From assembly GCA_963722715.1 (NCBI GenBank), contig CAVROA010000020.1, positions 195,572-259,571 on the forward strand: a stretch of DNA of 64,000 nucleotides, in the 5' to 3' direction. This stretch comes from DASQGA01 sp963722715. Lineage in GTDB: Bacteria > Actinomycetota > Thermoleophilia > Gaiellales > Gaiellaceae. Below are positions 56,255-64,000 of the stretch, piece after piece (the stretch's first letter is position 1; each line of letters begins with the position of its first letter). Made by a program: the position numbers and the translations under genes. The notes under the pieces were generated by a model, which searched no databases, had not been told where the DNA came from, and saw nothing but the letters and a program-made list of their open reading frames with translations.

Positions 56255-58819
56255 ATGCGTACGAGCGCGGAGCTCCGTGAGGGCTTTCTCTCCTTCTTCG
56301 AGGAGAAGGGTCACGTCCGGCATCCGTCCGGGTCGGTCATCCCTCCGGCCGAGGACCGCTCGACGCTCTTCACTGTGGCCGGCATGCAGCCGTTGCAGCC
56401 GTACTTCCTCGGACTGAAGGAGCCGCCGGCGCCGCGCCTCGTGACCGCGCAGAAGGTGATGCGCGCGGGCGGAAAACACAACGACCTCGACGACGTCGGC
56501 CGCACGCCACGTCACGGCTCCTTTTTCGAGATGCTCGGCAACTTCTCGTTCGGCGACTATTTCAAGGACGGGGCGATCGATCTTGCCTGGGAGTTCGTGA
56601 CCGAGAGGTTGGGCTTCCCCGAGGAGCGCCTCTGGGCGACGGTCTTCGCCGGCGACCCGGAGCTCGGCCTGGGTGAGGACGAGGTCGCCATCGCCGGGTG
56701 GGAGCGGGTCGGCATTCCGCGAGAGCGAATCGTCGGCTTGCCGCGAGTCGAAAACTTCTGGCAGGCGGCCGATACCGGGCCGTGCGGGCCGTGCTCGGAG
56801 CTCTACTACGACCGGGGCCTCGAGTACGGCTGCGACCGGCCCGACTGCCAGCCCGGCTGCGACTGCGACCGCTTCCTCGAGTTCTGGAACCTCGTCTTCA
56901 TGGAGTTCGACCTCGGCGTCGACGGCTCGCTGACGCCGCTTCCGAACCAGAACATCGACACGGGCCTCGGGCTCGAGCGGAGCGCCATGCTTCTCCAGGG
57001 CGTCGATTCGATGTTCGACACCGACGGCTACCAGCTGATCATGGAATGGGTAGCGGCCGAAAGCGGGGTCGCCTACGGAGCGAGCGAGGAGGCGACGAAA
57101 GCCCATCGCGTCCTCGCCGACCACGGGCGGGCGATGACGTTCCTGATCGCAGACGGCGTCATGCCGTCGAATGAGGCGCGTGGCTACGTGCTGCGCCGGG
57201 TCATCCGAAGGGCGATCACCCACGGCAGCCGGATCGGGCTCGAGTCCCCGTTCCTCGAGCGCCTCGCGGACCAGGTGATCGCCCAGATGGGGGAGGCCTA
57301 CACGGAGCTCGAGGCGCATCGAGACGAGATCCACCGCGTTCTCGCCGCGGAGGAGGAACGCTTCTCGCAGACGCTGGTCCGGGGGATGCGGCTCTTCGAG
57401 GAAGTGGCTGCGACCGGGCAGAACATCAGCGGCGAGGACGCCTTCCGCCTGCACGACACCTACGGCTTCCCTCTCGAGCTGACGAGGGAGCTGGCGGAGG
57501 AGCGCGGGCTCGCGGTCGACGAGGACGAGTTCATGCGGCTCATGGCGGAGCAGCGTGAGCGGTCGCGCTCCGCGGGGGGAACCCACGATCAGCGGGCAGC
57601 GGAGTTCGCTCGCGCCGCCGGGTTCGTGACGGAGTTCGTCGGCTACGAGAAGACCGACGTCCTGACCGAGCTCGCCCTCGTCGAGGACCTCGGCGACCGG
57701 ACCTTCCTGGCGAAGCTCCGGGAGTCGCCCTTCTACGCCGCGGGCGGCGGCCAGGTCACCGATGCCGGGTGGATCGAGGCCGACGGTCGCCGGGCGGAGC
57801 TCGTCGGCGCCTACCGTTTCGGAGAGGACCAGGTGCTTCTCTTCGAGGGCGAGGGCTTCTCTGCCGGCGACCGCGTCCGGGCCGCGGTGCCCTGGAAGGT
57901 GCGGTTCCCGACGACTGCGAACCACACCGCCACCCACCTCTTGCACGAGGCGCTCCGCCGGGTTCTCGGCGAGCATGTCCGTCAGGCCGGATCGGCCGTG
58001 CGCCCGGACAAGCTCCGTTTCGACTTCACGCACGGCGAGGCACTCGGCGCCGATGAGCGCCGCCAGGTGGAGGAGATCGTGAACGAGCGGGTCTTCGAGA
58101 ATCTTCCCGTGCACGCATTCCTGACCACGATCGACGAGGCCAAGTCCCTCGGCGCCACCATGCTCTTCGGTGAGAAGTACGGCGAGGTCGTGCGCGTGGT
58201 CGAGGTGCCCGGATTCTCGCGGGAGCTCTGCGGCGGCACCCATGTCCGGTCGACGGCCGAGATCGGCCCGTTCGCGATTTTGTCGGAGGGGTCGGTGGGC
58301 TCGGGGGTCAGACGAATCGAGGCTGTTACGTCCGGCGAGGCCTTCGCGTACCTGCGCGCCCGCGCGGAAGAGGTCGACGAGCTCCGGGAGGAGCTCGAGA
58401 GCGCGCGCAAGGAGGCAGGAAAGCGCCGTGACACACCCGCCGTTGGCGCAGACGTCCTCGAACGCCTGCTCGCCGGGGCGACGGAGAAGGGAGAGGTGCG
58501 AGTCATCGTCGCCGAGGTCGGTGAGATGGACGCCGACACGCTGCTCGAGCTCTCCGACCGGCTGAAGCAGAAGGCGGCTCCCGCGGCGATCGTCCTCGGT
58601 GCGCGCGAGAACGGGCGTGTCCACCTCGTCGCCAACTTCGACCAGTCCGTTGCAGAGCGGGGGCTGAGCGCATCCGACGTAGTGAAAACCGCGGCGGGCG
58701 TGGTCGGCGGCGGCGGCGGCGGGCGTCCGACCATGGCGCGAGCCGGAGGCAAGGATCCGGAGAAACTCGGCGAGGCGATCGCGACGGCCGAGCGGGCCAT
58801 CATCGAGGCCCTTACATAA
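56255..58819 (+). CDS. alaS: Alanine--tRNA ligase
   Basis: An 854-residue class II synthetase. The N-terminal catalytic core begins MRTSAELREGFLSFFEEKGH and contains FFEMLGNFSFGDYFK. The editing domain has HTATHLLHEALRRVLG and CGGTHVRSTAEIGPF, which together form the zinc-bound site. A coiled linker and a C-terminal DHHA1-like domain with GGGGGGRPTMARAGG follow. All expected parts are present. The ruvX gene starts 13 bases after the stop. Confidence 0.97.
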   Translation: MRTSAELREGFLSFFEEKGHVRHPSGSVIPPAEDRSTLFTVAGMQPLQPYFLGLKEPPAPRLVTAQKVMRAGGKHNDLDDVGRTPRHGSFFEMLGNFSFGDYFKDGAIDLAWEFVTERLGFPEERLWATVFAGDPELGLGEDEVAIAGWERVGIPRERIVGLPRVENFWQAADTGPCGPCSELYYDRGLEYGCDRPDCQPGCDCDRFLEFWNLVFMEFDLGVDGSLTPLPNQNIDTGLGLERSAMLLQGVDSMFDTDGYQLIMEWVAAESGVAYGASEEATKAHRVLADHGRAMTFLIADGVMPSNEARGYVLRRVIRRAITHGSRIGLESPFLERLADQVIAQMGEAYTELEAHRDEIHRVLAAEEERFSQTLVRGMRLFEEVAATGQNISGEDAFRLHDTYGFPLELTRELAEERGLAVDEDEFMRLMAEQRERSRSAGGTHDQRAAEFARAAGFVTEFVGYEKTDVLTELALVEDLGDRTFLAKLRESPFYAAGGGQVTDAGWIEADGRRAELVGAYRFGEDQVLLFEGEGFSAGDRVRAAVPWKVRFPTTANHTATHLLHEALRRVLGEHVRQAGSAVRPDKLRFDFTHGEALGADERRQVEEIVNERVFENLPVHAFLTTIDEAKSLGATMLFGEKYGEVVRVVEVPGFSRELCGGTHVRSTAEIGPFAILSEGSVGSGVRRIEAVTSGEAFAYLRARAEEVDELREELESARKEAGKRRDTPAVGADVLERLLAGATEKGEVRVIVAEVGEMDADTLLELSDRLKQKAAPAAIVLGARENGRVHLVANFDQSVAERGLSASDVVKTAAGVVGGGGGGRPTMARAGGKDPEKLGEAIATAERAIIEALT

Positions 58820-58832
58820 GATCAGCGCCCTT

Positions 58833-59228
58833 GTGAAGGTGCTCGCACTCGACTATGGCTCCGCGCGGACCGGCGTGGCCGTCTCAGATCCGACCGGGAC
58901 GATCGCGAGGCCCCTCGAAGTCGTCGAGCGGGCGTCGTCCGGGCCGGGCCTCGCGCGCGTGCTCGAGCTGGCCCGAGCGCAGGAGGTCGAGCGGATCGTC
59001 GTCGGCCTTCCGGTGACACTGCGTGGTGAGCACGGGGCTCAGGCGCAGGAGACGGAAGCCTTCGTGGACGCGCTCCGCGCTGCTTCGGACCTCCCGGTCG
59101 AGAGTTTCGACGAGCGCTTCACAACTCGGCTTGCCCAGGCGACGCCGGGCACGGCCGCCGAGGACGCAGCTGCTGCTGCGCACCTCCTGACGAGCTACCT
59201 GGCATGGCTGAGCGCCCGCGCCACGTAA
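58833..59228 (+). CDS. ruvX: Holliday junction resolvase-like protein RuvX (YqgF)
   Basis: A 131-residue RNase-H-fold protein involved in 16S rRNA 5' processing and possibly DNA recombination. LALDYGSARTGVAVSD holds the first catalytic Asp, ERIVVGLPVTLRGEHGAQA the Glu region, and VESFDERFTT with the later EDAAAAAHLL the remaining acidic residues. It starts at GTG 58833, 10 bases after TAAGAT. It follows alaS and overlaps mltG by 25 bases, an arrangement known from many bacteria. Confidence 0.93.
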   Translation: MKVLALDYGSARTGVAVSDPTGTIARPLEVVERASSGPGLARVLELARAQEVERIVVGLPVTLRGEHGAQAQETEAFVDALRAASDLPVESFDERFTTRLAQATPGTAAEDAAAAAHLLTSYLAWLSARAT

Positions 59229-60118
59229 GGCGCAATCCCGGCCGGGGTGGGCGAACGGCCGGCCTCGTGGGTGTCGTCCTGGGAGCGCTCGTGCTCGTGG
59301 GCCTCGCCTGGGGGATCAGGTCGATCGCGGACAGCGCCGGACTCTGGAACGACGATGCAGCTGTCCAGACGACGCCGACCGCGACCGCACCGACGGGGCC
59401 CACGCTCAAGATCGTCTTCCCGGAGGGGTTCACGCGGAAAGAGATGGCGACCAGGATCGCCGCCGTCAACGAGATCGCGCTCGAGAAGCGCGACGTGAAG
59501 ACGAGGCTTTCTCCGAAGGCCTACCTGCGGCTGACCAAACGAGGCGCCTTGCCGCGGGACTTCGCCAAGGCCAAGGTTCCGCATCTCGAGGGCTTCCTCT
59601 TCCCCGCCACCTACGCATTCACGAAGAACACCACCACACGCGGGCTCGTGACCATGCAGCTGGACGCCTTTACGAGTGCGTGGGAGGGCGTCGACTTGAA
59701 GTACGCGAAGTCGAAGAACCTGACCGCCTACGACGTCCTCATCATCGCGTCGATGGTCGAGAAGGAGGTCCAGGTTCCGAAGGAGCGGCCCCTGGTGGCC
59801 GCCGTCATCTACAACCGGCTCAAGGCCAGGATGCCGCTCGGGATCGACGCGACGATTCGCTACGGGCTCGACATCCCGCCGACGCAGGCGATCCTGGAGA
59901 GCCAGCTCCACTCCAACTCGCCGTACAACACGCGTGAGGTCCCCGGGCTGACACCGACGCCGATCGCGAATCCCGGGCTGGCCTCGATTCAGGCTGCGGC
60001 GCACCCGGCGAAGGTCGACTACCTCTTCTTCATCCGCAAGCCGGACTGCAGGAGCCACTTCTTCACGGCCAGCCAGGAGGAGTTCGACAACTACAGCCGT
60101 GAGGGGCTGAATTGCTGA
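59204..60118 (+). CDS. mltG: Endolytic murein transglycosylase MltG
   Basis: A membrane-anchored enzyme that cuts new peptidoglycan strands. The N-terminal basic segment and one helix (LVGVVLGALVLVGLAWGI) are followed by a LysM-like region and the YceG catalytic domain. IIASMVEKEVQVPKERPLVAAVIYNRLK holds the catalytic Glu, and LHSNSPYNTREVPGLTPTPIANPGLASIQAA is the substrate groove. The usual DSTVQY motif reads DATIRY here. The 304 residues are at the short end of the family. Confidence 0.93.
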   Translation: MAERPRHVRRNPGRGGRTAGLVGVVLGALVLVGLAWGIRSIADSAGLWNDDAAVQTTPTATAPTGPTLKIVFPEGFTRKEMATRIAAVNEIALEKRDVKTRLSPKAYLRLTKRGALPRDFAKAKVPHLEGFLFPATYAFTKNTTTRGLVTMQLDAFTSAWEGVDLKYAKSKNLTAYDVLIIASMVEKEVQVPKERPLVAAVIYNRLKARMPLGIDATIRYGLDIPPTQAILESQLHSNSPYNTREVPGLTPTPIANPGLASIQAAAHPAKVDYLFFIRKPDCRSHFFTASQEEFDNYSREGLNC

Positions 60119-60951
60119 CGGGGGAGACCCGGCTCGTCGGCTTGCTCGGAAATCCCGTCTCGCACTCCCTCTCGCCGCGGATGCAGAACGCCGCCTTTGC
60201 GGCGCGGGGACTGGACTGGGCTTACGTTCCGTTGCCGGTCGAGCCCGAAGACCTCGAGGCCGCCGTCTCGGGCCTCACGGCTCTCGGCTTTGCCGGTGCC
60301 AACGTGACGATTCCACACAAGAGCGCGATCGTGTCCTTCTGCGACGAGCTCGACGAGGTCGCCGAGCGCGCCGCGTCCGTCAACACGCTCGTGGTCCGTG
60401 ATGGGCGGGTGCTCGGGTCCAGCACGGACGGGCTTGCCGTGACGGGTGCCGTGGCTGCCGAGGGCGCGCGCGTCCTCGTCCTAGGAGCCGGAGGCGCTGC
60501 CGTCGCAGTGGCGGTGGCGCTCCTGGACGCGGGCGCCGCAGGTGTCACCGTGGCGGCGCGAGACCGGGACCGCGCGCAGGCGCTGGCGGCGCGACTGCTC
60601 GCGCTCTTCCCGGGAAAAGAGGTCGTAGCCGCGGCTGCATGGCCTCCCGATCCGGCCGGTGCCACGCTTCTCGTCAACGCGACGCCGGTTCGCGACGAGG
60701 TCCCGGTTGAGCCACACGCCGGCCAGGCGGTCGTCGACCTCGCCTACCGTCCCGGCGGCGATCCGACAGCCCTGGTCGAGGCCGCCCGAAACGCCGGCTG
60801 CGACTCGGTCGTGGACGGGCGGGAGGTACTGGTGCGACAGGGCGCTGCGTCCTTCGAGCGCTGGACGGGCGTGACCGCACCTGTGGACGTCATGCGTTTC
60901 GCGATCTCCGAAGGCGAGCACGCTAGAACGGAGACGAAACGAGAGGAGTGA
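60112..60951 (+). CDS. aroE: Shikimate dehydrogenase
   Basis: Reduces 3-dehydroshikimate to shikimate with NADPH in aromatic amino acid synthesis. It is 279 residues. The substrate site is GLLGNPVSHSLSPRMQNAAF, and GFAGANVTIPHKSAI carries the catalytic Lys. The NADP site is VLVLGAGGAAVAVAVALLDAG. VNATPVRDEVPVE and VVDLAYRPGGDPTAL close the active site. It begins with TTG 60112, overlapping mltG by 7 bases. Other shikimate genes follow within 3 kb. Confidence 0.95.
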   Translation: MLTGETRLVGLLGNPVSHSLSPRMQNAAFAARGLDWAYVPLPVEPEDLEAAVSGLTALGFAGANVTIPHKSAIVSFCDELDEVAERAASVNTLVVRDGRVLGSSTDGLAVTGAVAAEGARVLVLGAGGAAVAVAVALLDAGAAGVTVAARDRDRAQALAARLLALFPGKEVVAAAAWPPDPAGATLLVNATPVRDEVPVEPHAGQAVVDLAYRPGGDPTALVEAARNAGCDSVVDGREVLVRQGAASFERWTGVTAPVDVMRFAISEGEHARTETKREE

Positions 60952-60952
60952 G

Positions 60953-61387
60953 ATGCTGGAGACCTACTCCGAGCAACAGCTACAGACGCTCGTCGGCTAC
61001 GAGGTGAAGGACAGCGCCGGGAAGAAGGTCGGTTACGTCGACCTCGTCTTCCTCGACGACCAGACGGGACAGCCGGAATGGATCGGTATCTGGAACGGTC
61101 TTCCCAGGGGGCACCACTATCTCGCGCCGCTTCAGGGCATCACGCACGAGGGCGACTCGGTTCGCGTTCCTTGGACCAAAGAGCAGATCGAGTCCGCTCC
61201 GACTTACGACGAGCAGGACACTCGCGGCCTCGTCATTGGTAAGGGCGATCACTTCGCGATCTCCGCGGAGCAGGAGGAAACGGCTTACCGTCACTACGGG
61301 CTCGAGCCGCCCGGGAGCGCGCAGACGGCGACGCCCCGGCTCCGCGTCTGGGTCTACGAAGTCCGGGCCGAGCGCATCCGGGTCTAA
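60953..61387 (+). CDS. PRC-barrel domain protein
   Basis: A 144-residue soluble protein. The PRC barrel spans about 10-80: LVGYEVKDSAGKKVGYVDLVFLDDQTGQPEWIGIWNG. A short acidic region (APTYDEQDTRGLVIG) and EEETAYRHYGL follow, the usual tail in actinobacterial PRC-barrel stress proteins. The exact role is unknown. GAGAGGAG lies 4 bases before the ATG. It starts 1 base after aroE ends, so it is co-transcribed with aroE despite having no clear link to shikimate synthesis. Confidence 0.85.
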   Translation: MLETYSEQQLQTLVGYEVKDSAGKKVGYVDLVFLDDQTGQPEWIGIWNGLPRGHHYLAPLQGITHEGDSVRVPWTKEQIESAPTYDEQDTRGLVIGKGDHFAISAEQEETAYRHYGLEPPGSAQTATPRLRVWVYEVRAERIRV

Positions 61388-61407
61388 GGCGCGGCCGGGG
61401 GCCGCAC

Positions 61408-61413
61408 TAGGCT
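61408..61413 (+). promoter_or_regulatory. -10 box of leaderless aroC
   Basis: TAGGCT, 7 bases before GTG 61421. Confidence 0.6.
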
Positions 61414-61420
61414 TCGCCGT

Positions 61421-62518
61421 GTGACCCTCGAGCTCACCACGGCAGGCGAGTCCCACGGGCCGGCGCTCGTCGGCATCCTGACCGGCCTCCCGGCCGGGTT
61501 GGAGCTCGACCGGGAGGCGATACAAGCCGACCTTGCGCGCCGCCAGGAGGGCTACGGCAGGAGCCCTCGCCAGCAGATCGAAACCGATCAAGTCGAGGTT
61601 CTGGCCGGCCTTCGGCACGGGCGCACGCTAGGCACGCCCCTAGCACTGGTCGTTCCGAACCGCGACCACAAGAACTGGACCTGGGGGATGAGCCCCTGGG
61701 CCCCCGCGGGAGAGGCGACCGGCAAGGGCAGGGAGGCGGTCACACTGCCGCGTCCCGGGCACGCCGACCTGGCCGGCGTCATGAAGTACGGGCACGACGA
61801 CGTGCGGAACGCACTCGAGCGCGCGAGTGCACGCCATACGGCCGTAATCGTCGCGGCCGGCGCGGTCGCCAAAGCTCTGCTGCACGAGATCGGCGTCACC
61901 GTGGGCGGCTCGGCGGTTGCGGTGGGCGGCGCCGATGGCGACGGGATCCGCGAGGCGATCGACGCCGCCCGCACCGACCGAGACACGCTCGGCGGCCTCG
62001 TCGAGGTCAGAGCCCGGGGCGTGCCTCCCGGCCTCGGGTCCTACGCGACGAAGGAGGAGCGCCTGGACGCGCGCCTTGCCTGGACTCTCCTCGGGACGCA
62101 GGCGGTGAAGGGGGTCGAGATCGGGGACGGATTCGGGTTGGCGAGCCTGCGGGGCTCGGAAGCCCACGACGAGATCCTGCGAGACGAGGCCGGTTACCGC
62201 CGCGAGACGAATCGAGCGGGCGGGATCGAGGGGGGAGTCTCGAACGGGGAGGAAATCGTCGTCCGGGCGGCGATGAAGCCACTTCCGACTCTGATGCGGC
62301 CGCTTCGGTCCGCGGACCTCGCGACCGGGGAGCCCGCCGAGGCGCTGGTGGAGCGCTCCGACGTCGCGGCGGTCGAGGCGCTGGCCGTCGTGGCCGAGGC
62401 GTGTGTCGCGCTCGAGCTGGCGCGCGCGGCGAAGGAGAAATTCGGCGGCGACGCAGTCGGAGACTTCGTCGCCGCCTTCCGCGCGTACCTGGAGCGGATC
62501 CCCTGGTCTCCGAGGTAG
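61421..62518 (+). CDS. aroC: Chorismate synthase
   Basis: Makes chorismate from EPSP using reduced FMN. It is 365 residues. The first signature is GESHGPALVGILTGLPAGLEL. The second is RPGHADLAGVMKYGHDDVRNALERASARHTAV. NGEEIVVRAAMKPLPTL and DVAAVEALAVVAEACVALELA lie near the end. All the usual FMN- and substrate-binding basic residues appear to be present. It is followed, with no gap, by the aroKB fusion. Confidence 0.96.
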   Translation: MTLELTTAGESHGPALVGILTGLPAGLELDREAIQADLARRQEGYGRSPRQQIETDQVEVLAGLRHGRTLGTPLALVVPNRDHKNWTWGMSPWAPAGEATGKGREAVTLPRPGHADLAGVMKYGHDDVRNALERASARHTAVIVAAGAVAKALLHEIGVTVGGSAVAVGGADGDGIREAIDAARTDRDTLGGLVEVRARGVPPGLGSYATKEERLDARLAWTLLGTQAVKGVEIGDGFGLASLRGSEAHDEILRDEAGYRRETNRAGGIEGGVSNGEEIVVRAAMKPLPTLMRPLRSADLATGEPAEALVERSDVAAVEALAVVAEACVALELARAAKEKFGGDAVGDFVAAFRAYLERIPWSPR

Positions 62519-63897
62519 GGGCGCTCGGAAAGCACCTCGTCCTGATCGGCTTCATGGGGGCGGGGAAGTCGACTGTCGGGCGCGAGGTCGCCCTGCTGAC
62601 AGACCGGCGCTTCCTCGACACGGACGAGGAGATCGAGCGCCTGCACGGGCCCATCCCGACGCTCTTCGAGCGCGGCGAGCCTGAATTCCGAGCGATCGAG
62701 GAGGCCGTCGTTGCCGCGGCCCTACGAGATCCTGAGCCGGGCGTCATCGCGCTCGGGGGCGGGGCGGTCCTCTCGGAGGCGACTCGCAAGCTGCTGCCCC
62801 GCCGCGCCTTGACGGTGTGGCTTCAGGTCGACCCGGGGACAGCCTGGGAGCGCGTTCGCGGTGCAGACCGGCCGCTCGCCCGGGAGGAAGGCACATTTCG
62901 CCGGCTCTACGAGGAGCGCGCGCCCGTCTACGCCGACGTGGCCGACGCGAGTGCGACTGACCTGGAGGACGTCCTCCTTGCCGGGCTCGCGGTCACGCTC
63001 GTCGATCCCTCGACCGCAGTCAGCGTGCGCGCCGGTGCCCTGGTCGCAGACGAGCGCGTCCTCGGTCTCCATCCTCTCGACCTCGGGTGCAGGACGCATC
63101 CGGTCCCTGCGGGCGAGGCTGCCAAGCGGGTCGAGGTCGCCCGGGGGCTCTGGGAGACCCTCGAGCTCGACCGAGGCGACACGCTGGTCGCTTACGGCGG
63201 TGGGACGACGACGGACGTCGCCGGCTTTGTTGCGGCGTCGTACAAGCGAGGTGTGAGTTGGATCGCGTGGCCGACAACGCTCGTCGGGCAGGTGGACGCA
63301 GCAATCGGCGGCAAGACCGGCATCGATCTGGACACGGGCAAGAATCTCGTCGGCGCTTTCCACTATCCCGAGCAGGTTCTGATCGACCCGGAGCTCCTGA
63401 AGACGCTGCCGGACGAGGAGCGGCGCGCCGGCATGGCGGAGGTGGTCAAGACCGGGCTCCTCGCCGGGCGGTCCCTGTGGGAGCTCCGCGACGAAGAGAT
63501 GGTGCGAGCCTGCTCGGCCTTCAAGGCGGCCGTCTGCCTGGCAGACCCGTTCGAGCAGACAGGGCGGCGCGCGATCCTGAACCTGGGGCACACGTTCGCG
63601 CACGCGCTGGAAGCGGCATCCGGCTTCGAGCTTCGCCACGGTGACGCCGTCGCCCTCGGCCTCCTCGCCGCGCTGCGCCTCTCGGGTCTCGGGACGGACG
63701 TCGTCGACGAGCTCCTCCGGCCCGAGCCGGTCCGGGTCGACGCGGAGCGGGCGTGGGCAGCGCTTCGGCGGGACAAGAAGGCACTTGGCGGCCGTGCACG
63801 CCTCGTCCTACTCGAGGAGCTCGGGAAGCCGAAGTTTCCGGTCGAGCTGCCCGACGAGGAGATCCGTCGCGAGCTCGATGCTCTGATCGCAAAGTAG
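62503..63897 (+). CDS. aroKB: Bifunctional shikimate kinase / 3-dehydroquinate synthase
   Basis: A fusion of two shikimate-pathway enzymes in one frame. Residues 5-165 are AroK: GFMGAGKSTVG is the P-loop, FLDTDEEIERL and GGGAV bind substrate, and DRPLAREEGTFRRLYEERAPVYADVAD is the lid. The rest is AroB: LVAYGGGTTTDVAGFVAASYKRG, PTTLVGQVDAAIGGKTGIDLDTGKNLVGAFHYP, EVVKTGLL and LNLGHTFAHALEAA with its zinc histidines. The AroB N-terminal nucleotide domain is about 30 residues shorter than usual. No ATG, GTG or TTG sits at the AroK start; CTG 62503 is proposed, GTG 62401 being the first canonical one. Confidence 0.88.
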   Translation: MVSEVGALGKHLVLIGFMGAGKSTVGREVALLTDRRFLDTDEEIERLHGPIPTLFERGEPEFRAIEEAVVAAALRDPEPGVIALGGGAVLSEATRKLLPRRALTVWLQVDPGTAWERVRGADRPLAREEGTFRRLYEERAPVYADVADASATDLEDVLLAGLAVTLVDPSTAVSVRAGALVADERVLGLHPLDLGCRTHPVPAGEAAKRVEVARGLWETLELDRGDTLVAYGGGTTTDVAGFVAASYKRGVSWIAWPTTLVGQVDAAIGGKTGIDLDTGKNLVGAFHYPEQVLIDPELLKTLPDEERRAGMAEVVKTGLLAGRSLWELRDEEMVRACSAFKAAVCLADPFEQTGRRAILNLGHTFAHALEAASGFELRHGDAVALGLLAALRLSGLGTDVVDELLRPEPVRVDAERAWAALRRDKKALGGRARLVLLEELGKPKFPVELPDEEIRRELDALIAK

Positions 63898-63900
63898 ACT
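63895..63900 (+). promoter_or_regulatory. -10 box of leaderless aroQ, overlapping the aroKB stop codon
   Basis: TAGACT begins with the TAG stop of aroKB and ends 6 bases before GTG 63907. Confidence 0.5.
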
Positions 63901-63906
63901 CGCCCC

Positions 63907-64000
63907 GTGCAGGTGGCCGTTTTGAACGGGGTGAATCTCGACGTGCTCGGCGAGCGCGACGCAACCCTCTACGGCGGCATCGGCCTCGGCGATCTCGAAA
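63907..64000 (+). CDS. aroQ: Type II 3-dehydroquinate dehydratase (5' part only)
   Basis: Only 31 codons lie in the window. The residues VQVAVLNGVNLDVLGERDATLYGG match the start of type II dehydroquinases, with NGVNLDVLGER carrying the conserved Asn and Arg. The product would dehydrate 3-dehydroquinate, a step between AroB and AroE. It follows the aroKB fusion and has its own -10 box. Confidence 0.85.
   Translation, partial: MQVAVLNGVNLDVLGERDATLYGGIGLGDLE

Noticed and set aside
56159..58624. An 821-codon open frame antisense to alaS
   Set aside because: alaS is unmistakable on the plus strand. The antisense frame is Arg/Glu/Leu-rich without any domain and arises from GC-biased third positions.
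1..64000. CRISPR arrays, insertion sequences and rRNA genes
   Set aside because: No regularly spaced direct repeats, no transposase or integrase motifs, and no rRNA landmarks were seen. The tRNA-linked repeat and the ftcD palindrome are the only mobile-like traces.

Overview
The window is a contiguous stretch of a GC-rich bacterial chromosome, densely packed with protein genes on both strands. It carries two tRNA genes and a probable 6S RNA gene. I see no rRNA, insertion sequence or CRISPR array. Gene content suggests a deep-branching member of the Actinomycetota, perhaps of the class Thermoleophilia; this is inference. Supporting points are the very high GC, a SigF-type sigma factor operon, a DUF6510 protein, an AroK-AroB fusion, and many genes that start 6 or 7 bases after a TAnnnT box with no leader, a habit known from actinobacteria.

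Layout. 1-3011 (-): rlmN, a sulfite-oxidase-like molybdoprotein, a flavin reductase, DUF6510 and DUF1206. 3141-4063: a PspC protein and signal peptidase I. 4250-8735 (+): an overlapping operon of threonine aldolase, beta-lactamase-fold hydrolase, metallo-beta-lactamase hydrolase and MFS transporter. 8884-13383 (-): a MacB/FtsX-type ABC exporter and a Ca2+/H+ antiporter. 13409-18845: HAD phosphatase, a Cys-rich protein, endonuclease IV, an unusual short GluRS, a response regulator, a flippase-like protein and tRNA-Glu. 18959-22636 (+): an envelope-type trio of a 53-residue membrane peptide, a methyltransferase and a membrane sulfatase.

23140-33941 is the most accessory-looking part. It holds a cytidylate-kinase-like protein, an MFS transporter with a cyclic-nucleotide-binding domain, a tiny gene encoding a tandem DVEGH peptide with its own terminator, a GAF protein overlapping a cytosolic subtilisin, a very large nucleotide cyclase/ATPase regulator, a secreted protein, a response regulator, and a secreted trypsin-like protease bracketed by tRNA-Gln and a second copy of that tRNA's 3' end.

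33964-38293 (-) is a heterodimeric ABC exporter with a membrane protein. 38504-45131 is histidine catabolism: hutH, hutU, hutI and glutamate formimidoyltransferase together turn histidine into glutamate. A divergent D-aminopeptidase and a 164-base palindromic element lie inside it. 45195-63897 (+) is a housekeeping block: hisS-aspS, a DivIVA-like coiled-coil and other envelope proteins, 6S RNA, mnmA, a sigma-factor operon, speB, alaS-ruvX-mltG-aroE, a PRC-barrel protein, aroC, aroKB and the start of aroQ. The order hisS-aspS-6S-mnmA-alaS-ruvX-mltG resembles that around bsrA in Bacillus, as I remember it.

Two translation modes are visible. About nineteen genes look leaderless (-10 box, 6-7 bases, start codon). 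Others have a clear Shine-Dalgarno. Three genes (19120, 50682, 62503) have no ATG/GTG/TTG where their homology begins.
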